A stretch of DNA of 5,937 bases from an uncultured Erysipelotrichaceae bacterium (GCA_900321535.1 ONWJ01000206.1:1-5937); one strand, 5' to 3'; positions 1-5,841 are shown, counted from the first letter of the stretch. Made by a program: numbers and translations. The notes: generated from the letters alone by a model not told the origin.

Positions 1-1
1 C

Positions 2-1288
2 TACATCAATTCCGATATGGAACCAAGTGATGTCAGAAGTATGTGCTGCCGTTTAAGACTTGACTTAAGAGAATTAAGAAAGAAATCTGGTGGTTTCTTC
101 GGTTCTGGCGAATCCACTGGCTCCATCGGTGTCGTCACCCTTAACATGCCACGTATCGCCTATCTTGCGACCGATAGAGAAGACTTCTACGCTCGCTTAG
201 ACCGTTTGATGGACATCTCCGCCCGCTCCTTAAGAGTCAAGCGTCAGACCGTCTCCAAACTCCTCGATGCTGGCTTATATCCATACACCAAGCATTACCT
301 CGGCACCTTCAACAACCACTTCTCCACCATCGGATTGGTCGGTATGAACGAAGCTTGCTTGAATGCTAGATGGATCCGCAAAGACCTCACCAACAAAGAG
401 GCTCAGGACTTCACCATTGAGGTTCTCAACCACATGAGAGAGCGCCTCTCCGACTATCAGGAACAATATGGCGACCTCTATAACCTCGAGGCCACTCCAG
501 CCGAATCCACCGCCTTCCGTCTTGCCAAGCACGACAAGAAGCGTTACCCAGACATCATCACCGCTTCTAGCGATGGTGAGACCCCATACTACACCAACTC
601 CAGCCACCTCCCAGTCGGCTACACCGAAGACATCTTCGCCGCTCTTGACATCGAAGATCAATTCCAGACCCTTTATACCTCTGGCACCGTCTTCCATGCC
701 TTCCTTGGCCAGCGTCTCCCGAACTGGGAATCCTGCATGAAGTTGGTCCGCAAGATCACTTATAACTACAAGCTCCCATACTACACGATGTCTCCAACTT
801 ATTCCGTCTGCTCGGAACACGGATACATCACCGGCGAGCAATATAAGTGCCCACACTGCGGCAAAGAGACTGAGGTCTATTCCCGTATCACCGGTTACTA
901 TCGCCCGGTCAAGAACTGGAACGCCGGCAAGGTTCAGGAATTCAATATGCGCAAGACTTATGAAGTCACCTCCGCGCAGATTGAAAACGAGCGCACCGCT
1001 CACCAAGAAGCGGAACAGGCATCTACCGTGATTGCTCCGCAGATCAACGAGTTGTTGCTCTTCACCACCCCAACCTGCCCGAACTGCAAGATGGCCAAGA
1101 CCTTCCTTGATCGCTCTGGAATCGCCTATCGCATCGTCGATGTGTCCACCAACAAGGACATGGCCAATTCCTTCCAAATCAAGCAGGCCCCAACCCTCAT
1201 TGTCCCTGGACAAGATGGCTACAAAGTCTATGAGAACGCCTCATTGATCCGTGGCTACATCGAAGAAGTCCACAAAGGCAATAACTAA
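2..1288 (+). CDS. nrdD: Anaerobic (class III) ribonucleoside-triphosphate reductase, C-terminal part, with fused redoxin domain (5' end outside window)
   Basis: This oxygen-sensitive glycyl-radical enzyme reduces ribonucleoside triphosphates to dNTPs in the cytoplasm. The frame is open to the left edge, and the residues before the first ATG at 17 (YINSD) continue the family sequence, so the gene is 5'-truncated by the window. Numbering from that ATG, the sequence shows SMCCRL (C10/C11), NEACLN with the probable thiyl-radical cysteine C114, NLEATPAE, a probable zinc site (C265-x2-H268 and C278-x2-C281), and RITGYYRPV with G293 as the likely glycyl-radical residue. The catalytic part ends near residue 320. 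A linker rich in E, Q and A follows, then a redoxin-like domain of about 75 residues with C354-P-N-C357 and a cis-Pro-type APT motif. The trxB gene lies 68 bp downstream and the activase nrdG is nearby on the other strand. The redoxin domain is probably an internal reductant (inference). The NrdD identity is very secure. Confidence 0.97.
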   Translation, partial: YINSDMEPSDVRSMCCRLRLDLRELRKKSGGFFGSGESTGSIGVVTLNMPRIAYLATDREDFYARLDRLMDISARSLRVKRQTVSKLLDAGLYPYTKHYLGTFNNHFSTIGLVGMNEACLNARWIRKDLTNKEAQDFTIEVLNHMRERLSDYQEQYGDLYNLEATPAESTAFRLAKHDKKRYPDIITASSDGETPYYTNSSHLPVGYTEDIFAALDIEDQFQTLYTSGTVFHAFLGQRLPNWESCMKLVRKITYNYKLPYYTMSPTYSVCSEHGYITGEQYKCPHCGKETEVYSRITGYYRPVKNWNAGKVQEFNMRKTYEVTSAQIENERTAHQEAEQASTVIAPQINELLLFTTPTCPNCKMAKTFLDRSGIAYRIVDVSTNKDMANSFQIKQAPTLIVPGQDGYKVYENASLIRGYIEEVHKGNN

Positions 1289-1309
1289 TTCAAATATCCC
1301 ATCGGATTC

Positions 1310-1333
1310 AGGCTCCTTCGGAAGAGGGAGCCT
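1310..1333 (+). terminator. Strong hairpin between nrdD and trxB, attenuator-like
   Basis: AGGCTCCTTC (1310-1319) pairs with GAGGGAGCCT (1324-1333) in ten base pairs, one of them U-G, closed by a GGAA tetraloop of GNRA type. The downstream bases TCTTCATC are pyrimidine-rich but not a proper U-tract, so it may be a partial terminator or an RNA-processing or stability element. Either would lower trxB expression relative to nrdD. The trxB ribosome-binding site starts only about 11 bases after the stem. Confidence 0.5.
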
Positions 1334-1356
1334 TCTTCATCAAAGGAGTACCAAAC

Positions 1357-2265
1357 ATGTTGTACGATGCCATTATCATCGGCGGCGGCCCTTCTGGCAT
1401 GACCGCAGCGTTATACTTGCTGCGGGCTGGAAAAACTGCCTGCGTCATCGAAAAAGAGACTTATGGCGGGCAAATCGCCAAGTCCCCTCGCTTAGAGAAT
1501 TTCCCCTCTATCGCTTCTATCTCTGGATTGGAATTCGCCGATAACCTCATGAATCAGATCTCTGATCTTGGCGCGGTTACCGAAATGGATAACATCCAAG
1601 AAATCGTCAAAACCGAAGAAGGTTTCTTAGCCAAGGGTGATTGGGGCGAATATGAAGGCAAAACCATGATCATCGCCTCGGGATGCGAGCATAAAACGCT
1701 TGGCCTTCCTAGAGAAAAAGAGTTGGTTGGCCATGGTATTTCCTATTGCGCGACCTGCGATGGAGATTTCTTCGCTGGCGAAGATGTTCTAGTTATCGGG
1801 GACGCGAATACCGCGTTGCAATATGCGATTCAGTTATCCGCGAAGTGCACCAAAGTCACGATCGTCACATTATTCGATAAGTTCTTTGCCGATAAGATTT
1901 TGGTGGACCGTATCTTGAGCAACCCAAAGATTGAAGTCCACATGGAATATAGCGCCTATGAATATGTCGGCGAATCCGAGCTGACGGGCGTGAAATTCCG
2001 CCACACGAAAACAGGCGAAGAGAAGCTCTTCCCCTGCGCTGGATGCTTCATCTGCATCGGCCAGCAACCATGCAACGAGCCATTCCAGGCGTTCGTGGAT
2101 TTAGAGAAAGGCTTCATCATCACCGATGAAACGATGGCCACGAAAACCCCAGGCGTATATGCCTGCGGCGATTGCCGTAAAAAAGGCATGCGTCAAGTCG
2201 TCACCGCGACCAGCGATGCGGCCATCGCAGCCATGTCTGTCGTTAATTATTTGAATACGAAATAA
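1357..2265 (+). CDS. trxB: Thioredoxin-reductase-like FAD disulfide oxidoreductase lacking clear NADPH motifs
   Basis: This 302-residue flavoprotein has normal low-molecular-weight thioredoxin reductase length. It should pass electrons through FAD and a redox-active disulfide to a thioredoxin-like partner. Visible features are the N-terminal FAD motif GGGPSG (G9-G14), the catalytic C131-A-T-C134-D, and the C-terminal FAD/GD motif ACGDCRKKGMRQVVTA (D272). The start is an ATG with GGAG at 1345-1348, 8 bases upstream. In the pyridine-nucleotide domain the usual GxGxxA/G is G148-D-A-N-T-A153, and the HRRxxxRA motif that holds the NADPH 2'-phosphate is replaced by TLFDKFFA (171-178). Ferredoxin-dependent flavin thioredoxin reductases of clostridia are known to lack these motifs, so a donor other than NADPH is possible (inference). 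Its position after nrdD suggests it serves the redoxin domain fused to NrdD. Confidence 0.92.
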   Translation: MLYDAIIIGGGPSGMTAALYLLRAGKTACVIEKETYGGQIAKSPRLENFPSIASISGLEFADNLMNQISDLGAVTEMDNIQEIVKTEEGFLAKGDWGEYEGKTMIIASGCEHKTLGLPREKELVGHGISYCATCDGDFFAGEDVLVIGDANTALQYAIQLSAKCTKVTIVTLFDKFFADKILVDRILSNPKIEVHMEYSAYEYVGESELTGVKFRHTKTGEEKLFPCAGCFICIGQQPCNEPFQAFVDLEKGFIITDETMATKTPGVYACGDCRKKGMRQVVTATSDAAIAAMSVVNYLNTK

Positions 2266-2266
2266 C

Positions 2267-2956
2267 TCAATATCCCCGCAAAACCGCATTAATTTGCAAT
2301 GCATTCAGGATTTGCTGGAAGATGACGGCCTGCTCGTAAGGTACTGCGTGCAGGCCTTTTATAATGCAATGATCGTTATCAACGAATTGCTGTAAGAAGA
2401 AGCGATCGGTCTTGCCAATCCATTGGCCCATCTCACGGATATCCTGCTCTTCATGGAATTCCTTCACCAAGGTGGTTCTGAATTCATGCGGGAAGCCGGT
2501 GGTTTGGAGATAGTCCACCATCTTCTCAATCGGGGCGATATCGATATTCACCCCAATGGTGGCTTGGTATTTTTGTTTGCTGTTTTTGATGTCCATTGCC
2601 ACATAATCGATGAGGTGATTTTGGATAAAACGTATGACGATATCGGGATTATAGCCGTTTGTATCAAGCTTCACTAAATAGCCAAGAGACTTGATGGCTT
2701 TGATCTTTTCTTCTAGATCAGGCATCAAGGTTGGCTCGCCACCAGAGATGCAGACGGCATCTAAAACGCCTTTGCGTTTGGCAAGGTATTCCATGATTTC
2801 TTCAAATGGAATTGGGACAACTAAATCCGGACGAAGAACCAAATCTCCATTATGGCAGAACGGGCAACGGAAAGGGCAACCCGCCATGAAAAGGGTTGTG
2901 GTCAAATTGTCGTCATAATCGACAAGTGATAGTTTTTCCCAGCCACAAAAATCCAT
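2267..2956 (-). CDS. nrdG: Anaerobic ribonucleotide reductase activating protein, radical SAM
   Basis: This 229-residue radical-SAM activase uses a [4Fe-4S] cluster and S-adenosylmethionine to install the glycyl radical on NrdD. The cluster motif is C27-PFR-C31-PF-C34, followed by HNG. The SAM-binding GGEPT motif is at 72-76, and LDTNGY and VAMDIKN follow in the usual order. Length and motifs fit the longer NrdG2-like activases, which resemble pyruvate-formate-lyase activases; its location beside nrdD makes NrdG the best call. ATG at 2956 has GAGG at 2967-2964, 7 bases upstream. It lies 15 bp after folT in the same frame, so co-transcription and probably translational coupling are expected. 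It ends in TGA one base from the trxB stop on the opposite strand, leaving no room for a terminator between them. Confidence 0.94.
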   Translation of the reverse strand: MDFCGWEKLSLVDYDDNLTTTLFMAGCPFRCPFCHNGDLVLRPDLVVPIPFEEIMEYLAKRKGVLDAVCISGGEPTLMPDLEEKIKAIKSLGYLVKLDTNGYNPDIVIRFIQNHLIDYVAMDIKNSKQKYQATIGVNIDIAPIEKMVDYLQTTGFPHEFRTTLVKEFHEEQDIREMGQWIGKTDRFFLQQFVDNDHCIIKGLHAVPYEQAVIFQQILNALQINAVLRGY

Positions 2957-2971
2957 TTCAATTCCTCAAAA

Positions 2972-3601
2972 TCATTGCAAATCTTGCTTAATTTCTTTCA
3001 TTTCTTCTTCGTTTTTCTCTTCGTCGCCTTCTTTAGCGGCTTCTTTTTTCGGAAGCTTGTCGAGCAGACCAGCAGAACGAAGAGCTCGCATGAGCGGGAT
3101 AACAACGATAGCGATAAGAGCCGCCTCGCCTGCGCCGACACCAAATCGGATTAAGGTCGTCGCGACAACCCAGGTCATTGAATAACCAATGATGACGGCG
3201 TCTAGCCACATCACCAGCGTGTTTGCAGCAGTCACAACGATAGCCGCCATAACGACAGTGATGACAGTCGCGATAGGATGGTTTTCTAAGAAGGTGCCTC
3301 TTTTACGGAAGATGAAGGCCACTACGCCAACAACGACCGCCCTTAATATTGGCGGAATCATCCAAAGCGGCGTGGTGATCGTTAATCCGTAGCTCGAGCG
3401 AAGCTGAGATAGGAACGCCCCGATGGTTGCGATGATGACCGCATCGGCGGTTCCATACGCCATCGCAGCGACGACAATCGCTAATCCCGCAAAGGTAATT
3501 TGGACGTTTGGCGCGATGGAAAAAGACGCGACTGAAAGAACGATATAAATCGCGGCTAGCATTCCATCGATGCAGATTCTTTTGACAGTAAATTTCCCCA
3601 T
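2972..3601 (-). CDS. folT: Folate-family ECF transporter S component
   Basis: This 209-residue integral membrane protein is the substrate-binding S component of an energy-coupling-factor vitamin transporter. Hydrophobic stretches lie at about 10-30, 34-50, 53-66, 76-98, 108-133 and 136-170, consistent with a six-helix S component. The N-terminal MLAAIYIVLS stretch and the helix-3 region with PLWMIPPILRA fit this superfamily. The energising module (EcfA, EcfA', EcfT) is not in the window, as expected for a group II ECF system with a shared module. Substrate assignment rests mainly on the THF riboswitch in its leader, because S-component sequences alone are poorly diagnostic. The C-terminus carries an unusual highly charged tail of about 28 residues (from K182, rich in K and E). 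ATG at 3601 has GAGG at 3612-3609, 7 bases upstream. It ends in TGA, 15 bp before nrdG. Confidence 0.85.
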   Translation of the reverse strand: MGKFTVKRICIDGMLAAIYIVLSVASFSIAPNVQITFAGLAIVVAAMAYGTADAVIIATIGAFLSQLRSSYGLTITTPLWMIPPILRAVVVGVVAFIFRKRGTFLENHPIATVITVVMAAIVVTAANTLVMWLDAVIIGYSMTWVVATTLIRFGVGAGEAALIAIVVIPLMRALRSAGLLDKLPKKEAAKEGDEEKNEEEMKEIKQDLQ

Positions 3602-3603
3602 TG

Positions 3604-3626
3604 ATCATCCTCGTGGGGAGGTTGAT
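3604..3626 (-). promoter_or_regulatory. Shine-Dalgarno-sequestering hairpin, riboswitch expression platform
   Basis: ATCA-A-CCTC (3626-3618) pairs with GAGG-A-TGAT (3612-3604) in eight pairs with one A-A mismatch, around a five-base CCCAC loop. The right arm contains the folT ribosome-binding site GAGG, so this hairpin would block translation. The left side, CAACCTCCC (3624-3616), is also perfectly complementary to the aptamer P3 loop GGGAGGTTG (3699-3691). The leader therefore holds two mutually exclusive pairings, the pattern expected of a translational OFF switch. Confidence 0.6.
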
Positions 3627-3640
3627 GTGATTCTGTTTTT

Positions 3641-3740
3641 TCCAAGCGGCTGCGGGACGATACCGCGGACAAATGTCCTTCGCCTAGAGGCAACCTCCCA
3701 TCCTCCAGTACTTAACGCATCGGCCCTACTCAAGGCAAAA
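3641..3740 (-). promoter_or_regulatory. Tetrahydrofolate (THF) riboswitch aptamer upstream of folT
   Basis: Read on the - strand, the leader follows the THF aptamer order I recall from published examples: GAGTAGG, TGCGTTAAGT, a stem with a GGGAGGTTG loop, GGCGAAGG, a short hairpin, GCGGTATCG, then GCAGCCGCTTGG. Helices can be paired by eye. P2 is 3726-3719 with 3661-3654, seven pairs and one mismatch. P3 is CTGGAGG (3708-3702) with CCTCTAG (3690-3684), seven pairs. P4 is GGAC (3678-3675) with GTCC (3670-3667). A pseudoknot of loop GGTTG (3695-3691) with CAGCC (3652-3648) is possible, as expected for this class. P1 is weak: TTTT/AAAA and CC/GG around mismatches. The class binds reduced folates and usually represses folate transport or synthesis genes, which fits folT. 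No covariance search was run. Confidence 0.85.
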
Positions 3741-3747
3741 TCAAATC

Positions 3748-3766
3748 GGCAGGCTTTGCTGCTGCC
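3748..3766 (-). terminator. Small GC-rich hairpin after the glycosyltransferase gene, possible weak terminator
   Basis: On the - strand GGCAG (3766-3762) pairs with CTGCC (3752-3748), with an inner GC/GC pair possible in the loop. It is followed by GATTTGATTTT, a broken T-rich tract. It lies about 55 bases past the glycosyltransferase stop and just upstream of the riboswitch, so it could end readthrough from the upstream gene. A small AT-rich inverted repeat (CGATAA/TTATCG, 3827-3813) also spans that gene's stop codon. Confidence 0.3.
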
Positions 3767-3792
3767 TATAGGATACACGTTTTCTATGAAAA
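3765..3792 (-). promoter_or_regulatory. Candidate promoter for riboswitch-folT-nrdG
   Basis: TTTTCA (3792-3787) and TATAGG (3770-3765) are separated by 16 bases on the - strand, each matching four of six positions of the housekeeping sigma consensus. Transcription would start near 3758, about 18 bases before the THF aptamer. The match is mediocre, and transcription from the upstream gene cannot be excluded. Confidence 0.3.
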
Positions 3793-3821
3793 AGATATTG
3801 AAATAGAGGCGTCGATAATCT

Positions 3822-5099
3822 TTATCGGGCATTTAAAACGCGATCGGCTTCTTCTTGGCTGATGCTACCCGCATCCACTAACATTTTGAACAATTTCTTT
3901 TTCCGTTTCGCGTCTTTTCTCGATGGATAAAGGGTTGGGAGATCGATGCCTTTTTGCTGGTCCTCAATGGAACCCAAAAGGAAAGCCTCCATCTTGTCGA
4001 CCATCTTGGCCAAACCATATTCTTTGCCAAGAGATTCATATTGAGGGGAGAGCTTCTTTCTTTCCTCTTCGTGTTCTATCATCCATTCGATGCGTTGCAT
4101 CAGACTTTTCCAACGTCCGTGCTTGAAAATAGATTCAGGGGTCAAGGCAAAGTTGTTCGCGGCGGATAATTTTGAATCGGAGATGACTGGCACAGCACCA
4201 CAGGCAATGGCCTCTAAACAAGAGATGCCTTCAATCTCAAAATCGGAGGCATGAACATAAAGGTCGGTATAAGAAAGGATTTCACGGAGCTCTTCCGCAC
4301 CACGGAATTTGATTTGGATGGGGTTCGCTACGCCTAAGCGTTTTTCTAGACGACGATAACGCTTTTCGCTTGGGCCTTGTCCGCAGAGAATCAGCTGAAT
4401 ATCGCGGTTATATTTGGAGTGGGCGACGGCTTTGATGATGAGGTCTTGACGCTTCTCAGAAGCAAGACGACCACTCATGGTAATGACGAATTTATCTTTG
4501 AATTCTTCGGGTTTTTTCGCATCAATGCGATAAAAGAATTTGACGACTCCGTTGGAAATAATCTCGCATTGATTATGGTTATAACGATGAAGGGCCAATT
4601 GATTGGCGATCATCTGAGATGGGCAATGAATGCGTCTTACCGCACGGTAGAAATACCGGCGGAAGCCAACATAAATCAGGTGATTGATGAAATAAAGATG
4701 CCCCATGCGAATCGCGCTGGTGATGTTCTGGGGTTGGAGATGGAAGGCGGTTGTAACCGGCTTGCCATACGCTTCCGCTAAAAGACGCGCGACATTACCA
4801 AACTTCATCGGCAAAAGCACGTGAACGATGTCCGCCCATTTGATGGACTCGATTAAGTACTTAGGATGGCAACGGACGAAGTTGAATCCTTCTTTTTGAA
4901 TCAGTCCCTCGAAGAAAGGAAAACAAAAATGAGGGACGGGCTCATAGTAATGCGGTTCGATATCCCCTTCTTTGGCAATGCAGCCAATCGTACGGACTTC
5001 ATGGCCTTTCTTTCTTAACTCATGAGCAAAGCGATTGCACGTTGCGGTCGTGCCGTTGGTGGGGCGATTAGCGCATTCTAGGACAAATAGGATCTTCAT
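3822..5099 (-). CDS. GT4-family glycosyltransferase (group 1), acceptor unknown
   Basis: This 425-residue GT-B glycosyltransferase would transfer a sugar from a nucleotide donor to a lipid or glycan acceptor at the inner membrane face. The N-terminal domain begins MKILFVLECANRPTNGTT and contains DIVHVLLP and FHLQPQN (about 119-125). The C-terminal domain has the SGRLASEKR donor-site motif (about 209-217), LILCGQGP, and the E-x7-E pair E288/E296 in EIEGISCLEA, typical of retaining GT4 enzymes. Overall it resembles the diacylglycerol glucosyltransferase and polysaccharide GT4 group of Firmicutes and Mollicutes, but substrate cannot be read from sequence. The last 38 residues form a basic tail (SRKDAKRKKKLFK) that could bind acidic lipids. 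The ATG at 5099 gives the usual GT4 N-terminus; a TTG at 5108 would add three residues. Neither start has a good ribosome-binding site. It ends in TAA. Confidence 0.85.
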   Translation of the reverse strand: MKILFVLECANRPTNGTTATCNRFAHELRKKGHEVRTIGCIAKEGDIEPHYYEPVPHFCFPFFEGLIQKEGFNFVRCHPKYLIESIKWADIVHVLLPMKFGNVARLLAEAYGKPVTTAFHLQPQNITSAIRMGHLYFINHLIYVGFRRYFYRAVRRIHCPSQMIANQLALHRYNHNQCEIISNGVVKFFYRIDAKKPEEFKDKFVITMSGRLASEKRQDLIIKAVAHSKYNRDIQLILCGQGPSEKRYRRLEKRLGVANPIQIKFRGAEELREILSYTDLYVHASDFEIEGISCLEAIACGAVPVISDSKLSAANNFALTPESIFKHGRWKSLMQRIEWMIEHEEERKKLSPQYESLGKEYGLAKMVDKMEAFLLGSIEDQQKGIDLPTLYPSRKDAKRKKKLFKMLVDAGSISQEEADRVLNAR

Positions 5100-5149
5100 A
5101 CTCAACAAATAGGCGATTTATCTTAATCTTTTCCACGTTAGAAAACTAT

Positions 5150-5194
5150 ATGTTTTCATGAAAAAACATGGGTTTTGCAGGAAATCTTAGATTT
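5150..5194. other. AT-rich intergenic spacer with palindromes, upstream of the glycosyltransferase
   Basis: The roughly 100-base spacer 5100-5201 has two symmetric elements. ATGTTTT (5150-5156) and AAAACAT (5163-5169) form an inverted repeat containing the perfect 12-bp palindrome TTTTCATGAAAA (5153-5164). AAATCTTAGATTT (5182-5194) is a 6+1+6 palindrome with no loop, so it suits a dimeric protein-binding site better than an RNA hairpin. No convincing -35/-10 pair for the glycosyltransferase was found, and no classic terminator for the upstream gene. AT-rich DNA gives such palindromes by chance, so function is uncertain. Confidence 0.3.
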
Positions 5195-5201
5195 TTATAT
5201 C

Positions 5202-5750
5202 TTATTTTATCGTTAATCCGATTTTAAAAGCGTCCGCGACTTCTCCTTTGACGAGAAGGTATTTGTCGTTTGTGGCGTCGAAGGCGATGGCCTCTAATTT
5301 ATCGGTGTCGATCTTGCCGTCAGTTAAGATGGATTCATCGACGGAAACGTTCATGATCTCGCCGATGAGGATGCCTTCGTCGAAGGAATCGACAACGCAT
5401 TCCAAGACCAATGGATATTCTTCAAAGATTGGCGCATCGACATGCTCGGCTTTGATTGGATGAAGACCAGCTTTGGCGACTTTGTCTGGAACTTTGTTTC
5501 CAGAAACAATACCGACATAGTCGCTTGCAGCCACTGTGTTCTTGGTGGCAAAGGCGATGGTGAAGGCCTTTCTTTTCACTAGATTATCCGTAGTCTTGTG
5601 TTCGGACAAAGACACGATGACTTTGTTGTAGTCATAGATGCCTCCCCAGGCGGCATTCATCGCGTTCGCGCTTCCATCTTCGTTATAGGTCCCAAGGATC
5701 AAAACAGGAAGGGGGACGAGCCATGTTTTCTTACCTAAATTCTTTCTCAT
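5202..5750 (-). CDS. Flavin reductase / flavoredoxin family protein (FMN-binding split barrel)
   Basis: This 182-residue cytoplasmic flavoprotein is of the split beta-barrel flavin reductase-like (flavoredoxin) family, which binds FMN and moves electrons in anaerobes. The N-terminus MRKNLGKKTW leads into LPVLILGTYNEDG (14-26), then ANAMNAAWGG (28-37), the flavin-site region of the family. FTIAFATKN, SDYVGIVSGNKV, DAPIFEEYPLVLEC and GEIMNVSVDE follow in family order, and it ends with an AFKIG-type C-terminus. Length is normal for flavoredoxins. The reading frame is open up to 5861, but the extra 37 residues are hydrophobic, unlike the family, and overlap the candidate promoter. ATG at 5750 has GAGG 8 bases upstream and matches the family start. 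Another ATG at 5756 would add two residues. The physiological partner is not evident. It ends in TAA, about 100 bases before the glycosyltransferase start. Confidence 0.9.
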   Translation of the reverse strand: MRKNLGKKTWLVPLPVLILGTYNEDGSANAMNAAWGGIYDYNKVIVSLSEHKTTDNLVKRKAFTIAFATKNTVAASDYVGIVSGNKVPDKVAKAGLHPIKAEHVDAPIFEEYPLVLECVVDSFDEGILIGEIMNVSVDESILTDGKIDTDKLEAIAFDATNDKYLLVKGEVADAFKIGLTIK

Positions 5751-5758
5751 TGTCATTG

Positions 5759-5762
5759 CCTC
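5759..5762 (-). promoter_or_regulatory. Ribosome-binding site that decides the flavoredoxin start
   Basis: GAGG at 5762-5759 lies 8 bases before ATG 5750 but only 2 bases before ATG 5756, which favours 5750. A second GAGGG at 5772-5768 is 11 bases from ATG 5756 and would be a poorer site. Confidence 0.6.
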
Positions 5763-5774
5763 AACTTCCCTCAA

Positions 5775-5802
5775 AGTATAAATGAGGGGGAGAAATACGC
5801 AA
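5775..5802 (-). promoter_or_regulatory. Candidate promoter of the flavoredoxin gene
   Basis: TATACT (5780-5775) is a good -10 element, with TTGCGT (5802-5797) 16 bases upstream as a weak -35. Transcription would begin near 5768, giving a short leader that just includes the GAGG ribosome-binding site. This placement is a further reason to reject the longer start at 5861. Confidence 0.45.
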
Positions 5803-5841
5803 AAAGAAAGATGAAGCAACACGACCATCATTAGACTATCA

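Noticed and set aside
275..1213. 312-codon open frame on the - strand inside nrdD
   Set aside because: It is antisense to a clearly conserved enzyme, shows no recognisable family, and is explained by the codon bias of nrdD.
3652..3670. T-box-like string GTCCGCGGTATCGTCCC in the folT leader
   Set aside because: The TGGNACCGCG core is incomplete and no specifier stem is present; the bases are accounted for by P4, the junction and P2 of the THF aptamer.
3684..3731. Resemblance to 5S rRNA segments (GAGTAGG, GCCGAT, GTTAAG)
   Set aside because: The segments are in the wrong order and the CCGAAC loop is missing; the THF aptamer explains the sequence better.
3605..3832. 75-codon - strand open frame over the folT leader
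   Set aside because: It overlaps the riboswitch, has no recognisable product, and the base pairing there is that of a structured RNA.
4377..4781. 134-codon + strand open frame inside the glycosyltransferase gene
   Set aside because: It is a shadow of the conserved - strand GT4 gene, with no recognisable family.
5145..5150. TATAGT as a -10 element for the glycosyltransferase
   Set aside because: No acceptable -35 lies at 16-18 bases upstream.
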